A stretch of DNA of 64,000 bases from Linanthus parryae (GCA_023055425.1 JALGPY010000003.1:65208991-65272990); one strand, 5' to 3'. Counted from the first letter of the stretch, positions 12,113-24,577 are shown. Notes: a model not told the origin generated them from the sequence alone. Made by a program: numbers and translations.

Positions 12113-12602
12113 CTAGGCACATTCATTGCCAGGACCAGACCCAGTGAAGCCTGATTAACTCGACTCGTTTTCCGGCAAAGTTTTGAGAACCAGGGTCTTA
12201 AGGGGCACGTGCCGGGTCAGAGTCTTCGAGGGCCATACCTCGTCGGGTCGGGACAAGGTCTGGATGGGTCCGGCACCTTGGCAGGCTTGCTGAGAGGCCA
12301 TACCAAATTGAGGCCTTAAAAGCGAATATAGGTCTATAAAATGGCAAGCTGGTTGGGCTAGGCACATTCATTGCCAGGACCAGACCCAGTGAAGCCTGAT
12401 TAACTCGACTCATTTTCCGGCGAAGTTTTGAGGACCAGGGTCTTAAGGGGCACGTGCCGGGTCAGAGTCTTCGAGGGCCATACCTCGTCGGGTCGGGAAA
12501 AGGTCTGGATGGGCCCGGCACCTTGGCAGGCTTGCTGAGAGGCCATACCAAATTGAGGCCTTAAAAGCGAATATAGGTCTATAAAATGGCAATCTGGTTG
12601 GG
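12113..12602. repeat. 245-bp tandem duplication, two near-identical units
   Basis: The unit beginning CTAGGCACATTCATTGCC starts at 12113 and again at 12358, a period of 245 bp. The two units differ at only a few positions, so the duplication is recent compared with the neighbouring elements. The sequence is GC-rich for this window, with GGGTCGGG, CCGGGTC and GGCCC motifs. Upstream at about 12028 the motif CTGTCAATGGGCC resembles the start of a common plant repeat class. Sequence after 12603 keeps similar composition. Small open frames inside it are repeat-derived. Confidence 0.9.
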
Positions 12603-12792
12603 CTAAAGTAGTACGAATTATGAATAAGTTCATGATTGCGTGAGGGCCATATCTTGTCCAGTCCAAAGGGTCAGGTTAGTCCCGGCCCATTATTTGTCAG
12701 GCCCCTCGAGGATGGCATGGCCACCACGTCCTGGCCCCAGGTCTCATAGGTCTGCCCCGGCCTGTTGACATGGCTACTTAGAGGTCTATATG

Positions 12793-13025
12793 CAGTGGCA
12801 GACCTAGGGGGTGGCGGGTGGGGGCCGCGGCCCCTTAAAGGTCATGAAATTTCATTAACAATATCTTCTAATATAAATACTACGTATTGACAGCTATAAA
12901 ATATTACATTTATGTTCTCTAATCCTTAAAATGTCAAATATCCACTTAAATCCTCTCATTATGAAGATATGGCTCACCTACAAGGTAGATTGGCCCCACT
13001 CATTAAAAGCCTGCGTCCGTCACTG
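12793..13025. mobile_element. Small hAT-like MITE with imperfect 15-bp TIRs
   Basis: CAGTGGCAGACCTAG at 12793-12807 is matched in inverted form by CTGCGTCCGTCACTG at 13011-13025 (CAGTGACGGACGCAG on the other strand). A GGGGGCCGCGGCCCC palindrome lies just inside the left end, as is common for plant hAT-type miniature elements. The length is 233 bp. The flanking 8-mers do not match cleanly, so the target duplication has decayed. It lies about 320 bp beyond the stop codon of the PHO1 gene. Confidence 0.6.
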
Positions 13026-13272
13026 TCCTATGGGCTATCTGGTTTGGTTGCAGTATGATATGCCTTCCGTTGCCGGTTGACATTTGTCGACTAAGGAAAT
13101 ATTGACAATCAAGAGAAAACTAGCATAATTGGCGGGCGTTAACTACAATCACTGCAAGGGAAAGTCGTTTCTTCAACACGAGAAACCATTCCCTGTACAT
13201 TAATGAATTTCTTAGCCAGAATCGGATACGAACAATGATACACACAAATTGGACAATTAGATTGGGGTCCTT

Positions 13273-13290
13273 GTATATATATATATATAT
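13273..13290. repeat. (TA)n microsatellite
   Basis: A short TATATATA run lies about 55-70 bp downstream of the PHO1 stop codon and may fall within its 3' untranslated region. Confidence 0.85.
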
Positions 13291-13344
13291 TCTCCTCTAA
13301 GCAACTGTTTTTTTGTTCCGCCAAGTTGGTAGGGGCGTGTAGTA

Positions 13345-15860
13345 TTAGTCTTGCTCATCTATTTCCCGGAAAGGGAGTGGAACCGTCTTAACAGCTCTGA
13401 ACTTTCCAGCATTATTTAGGTGCTCGTTCTCCAACCTGGACCAAATTGCGCATTAGATTAGACCAAGTGGCGATAGATGAGTACAATGCATATGCTCTCT
13501 ATTGATACGTTGCTATTTATACCTGTAAAAATTCCACTGCCCCCTCCTGATCACTTCAAGGGCCGCTAAAAATAGCCCGGTTAGTCTGTAGTCAACTCCT
13601 CCGAAACTATAGTGCAGAACGCTTTGTACCCACGCGAGCCTTAGTATAAGGTTCAACCCCTGCAAAGATACATAAAAGGAAAACATTTTGTCATAACCCA
13701 TGTTATGAATAGTGTAGAAAACTTGCATAGTTTTAGGCATAGGTGACAAACGGGCCGGGCCGGGGCCAACCCGACCCATTTATCTTGTAGTATGACGGAA
13801 AGGGAAAGTCGTAAACTAATACCATTGAGAAGAAGTAAATGAATTTTTGGCGAAGCATCAGTTCATTTCTCAGCCACGGGTTCTTAGAATGAAATTGGAG
13901 CAAACCCCAGTCCTTCACGAAGTCCCAATACAACTGATAAACCGTTGCGCCACTCGACACACCAACGAGCAGACAAAGCCACCCGGTGGTCCTCTCCTTC
14001 TCGTAGGCCACCTTAGCTCCTGCAGCCAGCATTGCTGACACATACTTCCCTAGATTCACAAGATGACTGGTTTCCCCTTCATCAAACCACCTCCGCGCAC
14101 ACTGAAAAGCCCAAAACTAGCTTTGTCAGCAACTATTCTTCAAAAATCTTTTACTACTTTCATTTGAAGAGATTGAAGGTAAAGTACCTGCATTGCCCTC
14201 CAGTAGTACGGTAAAAACGAGACTGCATAAGCAAGATCTCTGTAGTTTTTGGTTCTTATGCAGTAACCATAGTCCTGAGTCTTGAAGCTGCCTGTAATGT
14301 AATAGCACGCTACGAATTCAAGGCTTCTCAGCAACGGAACCTAGATTCAGCAGTTTCACAATTTTAGTATATTTAATTATATAAAAAAAAAAACTAAACA
14401 TTTAGCTCAAAAGAGAATAAAATTTCTATTTTGTTTCAGCTACCTGGCTACAAAGTTGATCAGCCATGAAGAAGTCTAGCATAACAACCTGCATAGGTTC
14501 AGAGGCTATTAGTAAGATGGCGATAAAAAAAAATGTTTTATTTTTTCATAAATGACCAATTTTATACCTTGTAGAGAGGAGCGAAGACGATGTTTCTTAT
14601 CACACGAAGGAGGTGGTATCGGGTTGATTTGTAGAAAATGTTTATGGGGCAAACAAGCAACGTCAAAAAGGCCTGCCCGAAAATGAAAGTAGTCCAAGCA
14701 ATAAGATGAAGAGATTGTACCTTAAACAATTGAGAGAAAATATTTGGTAAATTTAACCGGAAATTACCAGTAACAGAAGGGCAGGAATCGCTTGAACTCG
14801 AGCATAAGAATAGCCTTTGGCCACAAGCATCAAGTGAATGAACACAACCCCCATCACGACAGTCATCGACGTGGCGCAGATCAAGAACACGTCTCTGAAT
14901 TTGAGCTCCTTCGTTGGAGCAAACTCGAAGATGAAGCTGTAGTTTATCCGGGTCTTCCTCCACATGAAAATGTTGCATCCGTATAAAAAGAAGTGTAGAA
15001 ACAGCAGGCTCAACATGCTGCAGACACAAACATATTCTCTTTTTTTATCAAATGAAAACCTTAAATTTCACAAACTAATGTCCATTATGAGTCCGGGATT
15101 TACCTTAGTACAGGGTAAACGGTTTCCATGTAGACAGTATCCGGTGTTGGCCTATACATCCCAGCAATATGAGCCATTATCGCGTATCCAGCAAATAGCG
15201 CGACGAAACATCCGGTGAACAAACCTTGTCATAAGCAATAAGGTTTAATTAGTAAACATTAAGAGAAGTGGTATTCTTCAGATATTACTGTTTGCTGTGT
15301 CCTATCTGTGTCCGGTACGTGTCTAGCACTAAAACTTCTTTGCCATTGAGAAAAGTGAAAGGACATAGTTTGGTGTCACCATAAGGAACATTTTTGATAC
15401 TCTTTTCCTTAGTGTCACAAGCATAATTATGCTCAGGAGATGTGTGGGACAACCAAGGGGATATATGACCTAGCCTTGAGATCTTTTGTTTAAATCATTC
15501 AACAAAAAGTGGCCTTGAAATAGTCTTTTGATTCATGGCTGTGTTGACAAGAGGACCCAACTTATTCATTCTTCACTTCTTTTCCTTTTATGCCCTAGCC
15601 TTAGCCTCACAGATCTCCACTACGATAAGTTATTCAAGAAAATGCACTATTATTAGGGGCATAGTGTATTGGGTTATTGGGAATGTGTGGTTGAGTTGAA
15701 GATGAAGAGAGAATATAATTAAGAATGTATTCCGTCTTTCATCTCAGCCACACATTTCTAATAATCTGTAATCCAATAATCTATGTCCTCAAACATGGCC
15801 CAAATAAGACATGTCTGAATCTTACTACGTGCATAGTCAACTATAGTACTGGTATTTTCT

Positions 15861-15899
<39 letters not shown>

Positions 15900-18247
15900 A
15901 TAGTACTGGTATAGCATGGTAGTCTAAAAAGCATCAGGTCTCAAGGTCGAGACTCCTCTCTCCTCCTTTAGTAAAGAATACTTTCCGTTGACCAGAAAAA
16001 GCTAAAAGGTGTAAAACGTCCAGCCAATTCTACGTGCCATTTTATCCAGTGCAATTTTACCCGAGGAATTAGTGTTTCTCATCATAAGTACCACCCAATT
16101 TATGCACTCACCAATGAAGAAAGTCACAGCATGTGAATCTTTGCGTTGCGCCGGTTTAAGGTATTTCATGGCCTTACTTTTATCATCTTCTGCAAAGTGT
16201 TTGATGAATAACTCCTCAACTTCATCTGCTAATTTCATAACCTGTCATACATAAAAACTATGCAATTAGTAAATTAATTTTGGGACATGGTATACAAGGT
16301 TGTACCCCATACTAATAGAGTTTTTCACGCTGGCGTATCTTAGCTAAATCCTGTATAGGGTCATTCCTTGTGTGCAATTGAAGTCTGATGGCCACTTGAC
16401 CTTGTCTAAGAATAACAATCTTAGTGAAGGCACACCTATTAGGGTACCCCACATCCAATCATCCTCCAATCTCACTGACACTCAGATATGTTCCATGACA
16501 TTGGTTTGTTTTGTGGGACACAATTTACATATAACTAGAGGATCTCAAAATATAGAGGTTTTTCTATTGCCCATGACCTTGTGATGTGGTGCCCCGCAGC
16601 CACACATCGCAGTTCCATAGGGACAGCACAACCACACATATTTGTGACTGTAATGCCCCTACAGAGCACCACACCAGATTAGTCCATGTCTATTGAACGG
16701 CTAATTTTGATACTTCTACACAATAATAGATATTTCAATTTGATAAACTTTGTTCTTTTTTTCTGGGATAAGTGAGATTTTTTTACCTTGTCTGAGCTAT
16801 TGAAGTATGAGCTCTCAACAACTTTATGATAAATTGGAAGAACTTGTTTGCTAGTGACCTGAAAGAGATGAAAGTGAAAAAAAAGAAGGTAGGTAAAGTT
16901 GCAAAAGAACACAATTATTGATGTTTGAATGACTATCTGGTAGCTTACTTACCTTGTCGAATTTCTTCAAAATCTTTACAAAAGCAAGCATGTTCAAGTT
17001 CCTGATCAATCAAATATCCCTCCATCAATGATTTGGTATCGCTAAAACGATAAATTAAAGTGTTGATGTTTTGAGGCTATGTACCTGTAAGTTTTGAGAT
17101 AAGTTAGCCCTTTATGGAGCTCAATGAGAGCGCCTCTAAGCATCTTCTCAGCATGACGAAGCTTAGTCTTGTTGATGTGCAGCCTATTCCCTTCAGGACC
17201 GGCTTTCTTGGCATTCTGGTTCGCTAAATCATCCCAAAGCAAGTACGAAACCGCTGAAAATGTTCTGGATGGATTTGTCACTGGAATGTTCAGCTTCAAA
17301 CTCTTCCCTTGGCATTTCAAGACCCGGCCCGATAGACTCCTCACTTTCACATCCTCTTTCTTTAACCCTGTTGTTTTTTCTGCGACTCCTATCTCATTTG
17401 AGCTTGTTGAAGAATTTCCATTTAACTCTTCTGTAGTGTCTTTGACCTCCCCTAGTTCTAAATCGTCTGTTTGACCTCTGGTGGACTCCTCATCTGTAAC
17501 CAAACACAATTGGAGGGAACACTCAAATTAAAAAAGATTATCTTTTAGTTATCAACAATGGGATTTATTTATTTTTAATTTTTGTAAAACTTTTTTATTT
17601 TTATTTGTGTGTGTGTGTGTGAATAATCGTACCGCAGGAAATGGTGCCTGAAAAGGACACATCTTCTTTCGATTCATGGCTGGAAGGATACTTCTGGTGC
17701 TGTTTCTTGAGCGCGATTTTGAGCTCAATGAGGATCTCCATTTGTTTCTTCAATGTATCACCCCTTTCAAGGAAATCCTTCTCTTTAGTCTTGTAAAACT
17801 TGTTCACTTTGTTTAGCTGCAGGTCCAAGCATGAAAAGAATTCAATGGCTGCTTCAGTATCTGCAAATTGCTCTAGCAGCTCCGTCTCGTAAAACTCACT
17901 CCTGCTAGCTGTGGGTGCGAGTTTCCTATGTACCTGAAAAAAATGACCACAACCCGCATTAGCCTCCAATCGAAAAAAAAAAAATCAATTATTGGGAGTG
18001 AGAGCGACATAAGGATTCATACTTGAATAACGCCATGTTCTCTATGTCGATGTGAGAACAAAGAGATTTTCCTTATGAAGGAGGAAATGAAGGTGTTTGA
18101 TGAAGTTTTCTCTTGTGGTTTTGTTGTCTTAGTGTTGTTGGTAACATGGAGCTTCTTGATGTCCTTCTTAAGTTGCCAATAATCAACAAAGGCCTCTTTC
18201 CATTCAGGAACAAGTTGTCCCTCAAACTGTTTCAAGAACTTCACCAT
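13345..18247 (-). CDS. PHO1: PHO1-family SPX-EXS phosphate exporter, intact, 14 exons
   Basis: Plant PHO1 proteins export phosphate from root stele cells into xylem; the SPX domain senses inositol pyrophosphates. Exons on the minus strand: 18247-18023, 17933-17633, 17493-17085, 17001-16953, 16858-16787, 16241-16112, 15224-15104, 15017-14768, 14672-14568, 14488-14444, 14340-14188, 14101-13823, 13659-13523, 13435-13345. Every intron is GT-AG, phases agree, and the sum is 2367 nt (788 codons plus TAA), the usual family length. The start [20 protein letters not shown] is the conserved SPX beginning. Further SPX blocks are [19 protein letters not shown] and [16 protein letters not shown]. Membrane segments begin at [14 protein letters not shown] (about residue 395). 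EXS landmarks are [40 protein letters not shown] and [12 protein letters not shown]. The C-terminal part seems nearer PHO1;H1 than PHO1 from memory; that assignment is tentative. Confidence 0.95.
13735..13790. repeat. GGGCCGGG-rich repeat fragment inside PHO1 intron 12
   Basis: GGTGACAAACGGGCCGGGC and the following CCAACCCGACCCATTT lie in the intron between exons 12 and 13. Similar GTCAATGGGCC...CCGGACCCATT motifs occur at 12028-12066, so both are probably remnants of one plant repeat class. Confidence 0.5.
15841..15912 (+). mobile_element. Extreme 5'-truncated retro-insertion, TTTCTC plus 36 A, with 15-bp TSD
   Basis: CTATAGTACTGGTAT at 15841-15855 is repeated exactly at 15898-15912. Between the copies is only TTTCTC followed by 36 As (15862-15897). 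This is a target-primed reverse transcription product that kept about six bases of element sequence. TTTCTCAAAA is also how the 3.1-8.6 kb LINE ends before its A-rich tail, so a related LINE probably supplied the enzyme or the template. It lies in PHO1 intron 6 (15225-16111), antisense to the gene. Confidence 0.85.
17607..17621. repeat. (GT)n microsatellite in PHO1 intron 2
   Basis: A GTGTGTGTGTGTGTG run lies about 12 bp inside the intron from the exon 2 donor site on the minus strand. Confidence 0.8.
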
Positions 18248-18344
18248 CTTTTGATTTGAAGGGCAAAAAATGAAGAAGATAGCTAAGGAGGAGTACTAGA
18301 TTGTTAACTAGTGACTTGGGAGTGTTTGAATAGAAGACAAATCA

Positions 18345-18355
18345 CATTATTTATG
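18345..18355 (-). promoter_or_regulatory. Possible TATA box of the PHO1 gene
   Basis: On the minus strand CCATAAATAATG lies about 100 bp upstream of the ATG. This is a plausible distance for a TATA box followed by a short 5' leader. The sequence is not a perfect TATAAA, and nothing else supports it. Confidence 0.3.
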
Positions 18356-18552
18356 GAGAGGAAAAAGTGCAAAAGAAGGAATTTCTTTGATTGGAAGCAC
18401 ATTCCAATATATCCTATGCTCTTAATATTATCCTATGTTCTCCCACTTGGAGGGACTAGTAGTAGTTAGGGCTTGCCGGAAAATGAGCCAACCGCCACCC
18501 GGTTGCTGCAACCTTCTAGGCTGGCATGACAAGGTTGACACTTTGAGTGGGT

Positions 18553-18574
18553 GTTGGTGGTGGTGGTGGTGGTG
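18553..18574. repeat. (GGT)n microsatellite
   Basis: A run of GGT trinucleotides about 310 bp upstream of the PHO1 start codon. Confidence 0.85.
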
Positions 18575-19254
18575 GAGGAGGAATGAATTCTTACTCAAAA
18601 TCTATGAAATTATATGGCATAGAGAAAGAAGGGCTGGGTATGTGACATTTTATATATGAAAATGCTAGGTTTGTTTTGTTGTAGTTTATTAATTTTACAA
18701 TGACAAACCTTTTTGTTTATTGGCTAAAAATAGAATTCAAAGGACACAAAGCTTGATTGTAATTAGACCAGCCTGATTTCCACTAAAATGAAGATAAGTG
18801 GAAAAAGTTTTTCCCAATAATTTTAGGGGTTTCCCACTTTCACCTAAAAGAAGATTTGTTTGAAATGTAAAGTATTCTTGTTTGAGAGTCCTAAATACTA
18901 ACCACCATATAAGCAAATGCATCATGCAAATCTATACATGAATGTTTTTGTTGATGTGATTTTTGAGTTAATTATTGGGGTTAGACATGTGTTTATTATC
19001 TACATCTAAAGGGTAAAGAGCATTCATTGAATTAATCACTTAATCACATGACTAATTAATTGATGAATGCCACCTACAAGCAGCCTTAAATCTGCCTTAG
19101 AGAGCTTTCTGTTTTATTTTTTTTTATTTTTTATTTATTTTAATTCCATAGAACATCCCACATATAAATCTAATTTAGCTTAAGTCCATCTAGCACTGAG
19201 CTAGTACCCGTTCACATATAATCTATGACATTTTGTCTACGGATAAAGATAATA

Positions 19255-20460
19255 TAATGGAGCTCAACCTGGTACTTGAAGCTCTGGAAAGAGTGAATGG
19301 GTTGTTACTTTGAAATAGAAAAGACAAAAAAGACCGCCGTTGAGCATGAGGTCTCGAGTTAGGTTGAGCATTAGGTCTTTGAGTTATAGTTTTCACTTAT
19401 TTTTTCCAGTGTATCCTTTATGGCAAAGAACATTATGATTTTCTTGCAACTGTATAACTGATCACACAGTAGAGATCTTTGTGTGTTACTTACACATTAG
19501 CCAGTTACATGGATCAGTCTCCTAGAATTCAGAAGATTGAGTTAACAATTAACAAAAGTATCATTAGTTAAATATCTATGCTGACTGCTACAAGATTAAA
19601 CGTGCATCTTATAGATTTTATTGGTAAAGTTTTGAAGATGACGAATGGCGTCTCCTTATTGTTTCTTTACTTTCTCTTTTAGGATTGATTATCCTTATTT
19701 CTCTACCTTTAAGGGTTATTCATCCCTTGCATATTTTTGCACAAAATATGATTCATCCGATTGCTTTATTGATCGGCGTCTTCTACTCGCTATAGTTAGG
19801 ATGAAATGAGTAGGATGTCCTCACACCACATCACTTAACGAAATATATGAAATGGAAAGTCTTTACTAATATTGTTTTGAAGAATCTCTCATGAAGTTAA
19901 GTACTCCCGATGCATCTCGCAAAGATAGTTCACTTTTCTTTCGGGAGGCTCAAAATTTTTCTCTACATAACCAACCTACTTCGTATGTCAGGCTACCATG
20001 TTGTAGGGCGACATGACCGTGCGTCTTATTCAATAATTAAGAACAGACCTCCAACCCGTAGTATAAAACGTGAGGGCATAAAGCTGACCCACTAGCAAAA
20101 TGACTATAATAGAAGTACAATAAGGTCTAACATGTCCTGGTTACAAAAGATTACGAACAACTAGGGGAGCTACACCTCATACATGAAGCTCTGGAAAGAT
20201 GGACAAAAATGATGACCATACATTGCCAAGGCATCAAAAACCATATTAACCTTGTCAGTGTATGACTGTGTGTGATACAATGAAGCCTCAATGAATTATC
20301 GCAGAACCTAAAATTACTTCAACCACTAACATAGAATCCCCAAAAACTCGATTCAATGTGAGACCTTGAGTGTAGGCAAAAGTCAGGCAGCAAGGAAGGC
20401 ACTGCCCTCCGCCGCTTCAATCAACGACATGTGATGAAAGCTATCTGCAAACCCTTTCCT
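19255..20460 (-). pseudogene. LINE RNase H tail fragments
   Basis: The minus-strand stretch about 20160-20460 reads, across frames, EAAEGSAFLAA, then a GDSMLVVEVILGSAI-like segment, then DKVNMVFDALAMYGHHF. This is the order of Glu, Asp and final NxxAD.LA blocks in LINE RNase H domains. A second piece at about 19255-19300 repeats its last part, since both contain TGAAGCTCTGGAAAGA. The frames are broken and only tail fragments remain. Confidence 0.45.
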
Positions 20461-23140
20461 CTTAATTTTGAGAAACCACCCGTTACAATTCGAGTCTTCT
20501 GGGATATCATTTGTGTTAGCTAGGTTTGTTCTGGAAACATTTAGCCTTTTTTTCTTTTTCTTTTCTATGTATGTCGAAATATATGTATAGGCTTGGTAGG
20601 AGCAGTGTATACTAGTAGTAAGTGAATATTGTGGTGCAGAATGTTCTGTTATTCTATGTAATCTTACCTGTGTACCAACTAGACAACAATGTGACGTTAC
20701 ACTGCCTAAATAAAATTCCAGCCTCTTGGCCGTACCACATACCCATAATAATGTTCCCGAATGTGGAGAATTGACAACGCCTTTTAAGGTGGAGGCTGAC
20801 TAAAAATTAAAAGATGCGCCACCCGTCCTTCAGTGTTTTCTTGTCAACCATGAAGCAATCGCATCCCTCCAAAATCGATTTTTTCTTGATATTTAGGTGT
20901 GGAGGTGTGGTAATTCCAATAAAAAAAATTGAACGTCCAATGTCCAACTCAGCTAGCACTTTTTTGTTTTGTTCGCTAACCTGTAACCTGTTTCATTTTA
21001 CGGTTACGAAACGCAAAAAGACACAACTGTTAACTAACAGTTATATACTTATTGGAGGGGTAAAAATCACCCAGTCCAATTGGAATAACTATTGCAACTA
21101 TGGGATGAAATGTCAGAGTTTTAGAATAAGATAACGCAATCCAACTGTTTCAGTTAACTTGAGGTATCGAACATGACATATAACCTATAAGATTAACCTT
21201 AATCATATGCCTAACTTAGGAAAATCTGAAGAAGAGTGAGGATGAAGTTGGCTTTTAAGCAAATACTATATGAAAGGGATGTTTTAAAAGAAGCACCAAC
21301 TTCTCCAAATGATTTGTAGACTTTTCTGTCCGAAAAACAAGTATAACTTACTGTTACCAAACACCTGGAAATTACTTTAGACGGGGAGGACACAGAAACA
21401 ATACCAAACGCGTTCTTAGATGTTTAAATATGTTTGTTTAGCAGCTAATCTACCACTCTAATTATGAACATTCTCGCGAGATTTCGTAATTAGATTCCTT
21501 CCCTTTTGGAAACATCATTCACAGTCACATTTGAAAAAGTAAAAAGTAATATGTTTGAAAATTATTTTCCTAAATGTTGGAAATATGATACTTGATACAT
21601 ACTTAGATAGAATGTGATTCTGGATATTGATTCTTGTGAGATGCCCCTACAAAATTACTGGTAAATGTATACATCAATAGAGAATATCCTACTATAATAG
21701 AGGAAAGACACAATCTTGCCTCAATTGAAATGGATTAGGAGCATATTTTCCTACTCATTCACCTTCCTTGCTGATGCAGTACTTAGAGCATATACTTGTT
21801 AAACTATTCTTAAAGCGATTTCTTTTCTGAGAATAGTCACCTTTGTACAACATTAACCCATGGAATTAAGCCAAAGTATATCCTTAAACTTCGTATATTT
21901 CTTGTGTTTTGTCTAAGTGGGTAAGGATTCGGGTTCCTCTAAGTGATTAGGCTATACACTTCCCGTGATTGAGAAGTAGGACAGAAGATAGCGCGCGATA
22001 GGGTTGATCGAACGAATAATACCATATGTCGCCCTCCATCCGGATTATACTCAAAGGGTTCAATTTGTTCTTTTAGTGGTTGAAGGTTCTTTACATAACC
22101 ATTTTAGTCAAGTTTGAGTCTTTGTCGAATCTTAGCAGTATATTATTTCAGATGTGAAAATGGTCAATTGTGTAAATTTCTCGACTAATTAATTGCTAAA
22201 TTGTGTTTGCAAATAACGTAATGATCTCACTTGAACTACCAATTTAGTTATGTGCAATGTACGGAGTCATTAATCACAATGGAAATTTGCAAAGCAAAAG
22301 AGTCATGATTATTTTTAATTGAAAGGATCATCCCAATAGGATATCGATAAACCCACATTCACCAAAGAAGCAATGATACAAAATCTGCAGGGAACTGAAG
22401 CGTGTGTCAAACAATATTCAATTTTGAAAACTGAAACATCGTTCTTTCGTCAATATTGTTCTTCGTCCTCCTTGCTTCCCCCTTTTTCGTCGGAAACGAA
22501 AAGATCATCAGTGTCTTACTTCAATGAGCATCGTCGAATGTTCTCCAGCGACCTAACATGAGGATTATCAAAGAAGCTAGCTCAGATGAAGGGACTTTGT
22601 TCGCACTGTTTTTGATGTATGAAAAAATTTAAGGAAGATATCATCAAATCCTGAAAAAACAGTTTCGAGCAACACACAGAATCAGGGACAGAATTGTAGG
22701 GGTCCGATATATGGTAGACCATACATATTTCTGAGTCCAGACGACGTTAGCATAAACCATGATTTTAGTCAGAGTCACGAGTACAAGCCCATTTTTTTAA
22801 TTTCGGTCATCTTGAGAGTCATAATAAGTGTTATTGCCGTTTTAGAAAAAAATTGATTGAATTATTTCTCTTTGTAGGAAAGTCCAATTGAAACTCCATC
22901 AATTGGGTTGATCTTATAATATTTTGAACTACTATAGTATTTTGTTAGCCAATTTTTGCATATATATATTTTTTTTTGTAATTTTGAATTTTTGCGTGAT
23001 AGGTTATTTAAATCATTTTCGGTCTTTGGCCACTTCAATCTTTTACCTCATTATCAATAATAATTTAGATTTCTCATTTTTTAGTGTCCTTTATCTTTTC
23101 ACAAGTCACGTTCGTGTTTCTGCACAACAACCCCTTAATA
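20461..23140. other. Intergenic stretch, no gene recognised
   Basis: Several open frames under 110 codons on either strand have no recognisable domain and poor coding character. No LTR pair or TIR pair was noticed. Confidence 0.5.
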
Positions 23141-23144
23141 TAGT

Positions 23145-24490
23145 TTAATTGCGAACGAAGAAGTGCACGGTCATCTCAGCCCACGAAGAGGACTGCGGTA
23201 GGGCTGCCCGTTGTCCCCTTATCTTTTTTCTAGTCAGCGAGACTCTCTCTCGTAGACTATCAGCAGCGGTGGTTGCAGGTGATCTAACGGGGGTCACGAT
23301 GTCTAGGGAGGACCCACTATGTCTCACTTGTTTTTTGCAGATGATAGTTAGCTTTTTACTAAAGCTACTATGAATTGAGATAACTACTACGTTCTATTAT
23401 GTAGGATTATGAGACAACATCGGGTCAGAAGGTGAATCTGGAAAAATCAGATGTGGTGTTCTCACTGTTAATGATTATGATCGGGTGACTTTGAGCCATC
23501 TATATGGAGTCCAGCTTGTTGATCAGCACGAAAACTATCTTGGTCTCCCAACAACCTTTGGTAGGATGAAGTCATTCAATTTCGGGCATCTCACGGAGCG
23601 AATCGGCAATAAGGTCAAATGATGAAAAGAGAAACTCCTGTCACTTGCTGAAAATGAGGTTCTCATCAAAGCTGTAGTTCAAGCCATTCCTAATTACGCC
23701 ATGGGAGTTATCGTGGAATTCGTCATCAAGATTGATTGCCCCTTACTCACCGCATAGGGCTTGCACAATGACTCGTAAATCCATCCCAAGCCTTTTCTTC
23801 AATTTTCTTGCTTCCGGTTAGGGTGTGTCATGACATGGAGAAACTGGTAAGGCAATTTTGGTGGGGCAGCAAGTGAAGACAAGAAGACTATGCACTGGGT
23901 AGCTTTGGATAAACTCAAAAAGCAAAAGCATGAAGGAGGACTTGGTTTTTGTGAATTTCATGACTTCAACGTGGCTCTCTTGGCTAAACAGACTTGGAGA
24001 TTCCTTCAGTCCCCTCATAGCTTGGTAAGTCTTGTATTGCAGGCGAAATACTTTAAAAGTCGAATATTCTTGACTTTTCTCCGCCTCCAAAGACTTAAGT
24101 TTCCTATGCACTGAAAAGTTTGTTGGCGGGTAGAGACCTGATAAAATTCGGCCTAATGTGGAAAATCTCAAACGGGAACAATGTGAAGATGTTTGATGAT
24201 TGTTGGGTGCCGGGCCCATCGACTCATAAGGTGATTACTCCATGACCCCATGGCTCGGAGAATTTGTGTGTTAGCTGGCTCATTAATGAGTTGTCCGGCA
24301 GTTGGGATGGGGATAGAATTAGATAGGTTCTTTGGTCGGTTGATCATGATGTTATCCTCTCTACGCCAAATCACCACAACGAGGTGTATGATTTTTTTTA
24401 TTGGAAGCACACAGAGGTTGGAGTATATATACAGTTTCAAGTTTTATGAGGCACAGAGGAATTTGTCAACTCCTGCTGCCTCCTCATTTA
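23145..24490 (+). pseudogene. Degenerate LINE reverse transcriptase fragment
   Basis: In order on the plus strand: a GLR-stop-GCPLSPYLF motif near 23195 (the usual Gln is now TAG), GVTMSREDP, an ADDS remnant near 23340, SGQKVNLEKSDVVFS in a shifted frame, DQHENYLGLPTTFGRM, LAENEVLIKAVVQAIPNYAM, FWWGS, and HWVALDKLKKQKHEGGLGF. These match blocks of the complete LINE at 3.1-8.6 kb from the RT palm onward. About 80-100 bp of unrelated sequence seems inserted near 23710-23800. The 5' and 3' parts are missing. Confidence 0.8.
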
Positions 24491-24569
24491 AAAATACTTA
24501 ATTTACACTAATAATAAAAATGGCAACTTAGGACATTAAAGTATCATCTTTATTGCATTATTATTGAGA

Positions 24570-24577
24570 AAATATTA
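24570..24577. repeat. Left 8-bp target-site duplication of the MULE-like element
   Basis: AAATATTA directly precedes the left TIR and is repeated at 26379-26386 directly after the right TIR. Confidence 0.8.

Larger units (their letters stand above)
18248..19254. other. Upstream region of PHO1, non-coding
   Basis: No open frame of interest. It holds a GGT microsatellite at about 18553-18574 and AT-rich sequence. I looked for a phosphate-response P1BS motif (GNATATNC) by eye and did not find a clear one within about 1 kb. Confidence 0.5.

Noticed and set aside
12155..12666. Three overlapping minus-strand open frames of 70-88 codons
   Set aside because: They are the same sequence read in both units of the 245-bp duplication; no domain and biased composition.
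18248..19254. P1BS (GNATATNC) phosphate-response element upstream of PHO1
   Set aside because: Not found clearly by eye; ATAT-containing stretches there lack the flanking G or C.
20814..21134. 106-codon plus-strand frame
   Set aside because: No recognisable domain and AT-rich composition; most likely chance.
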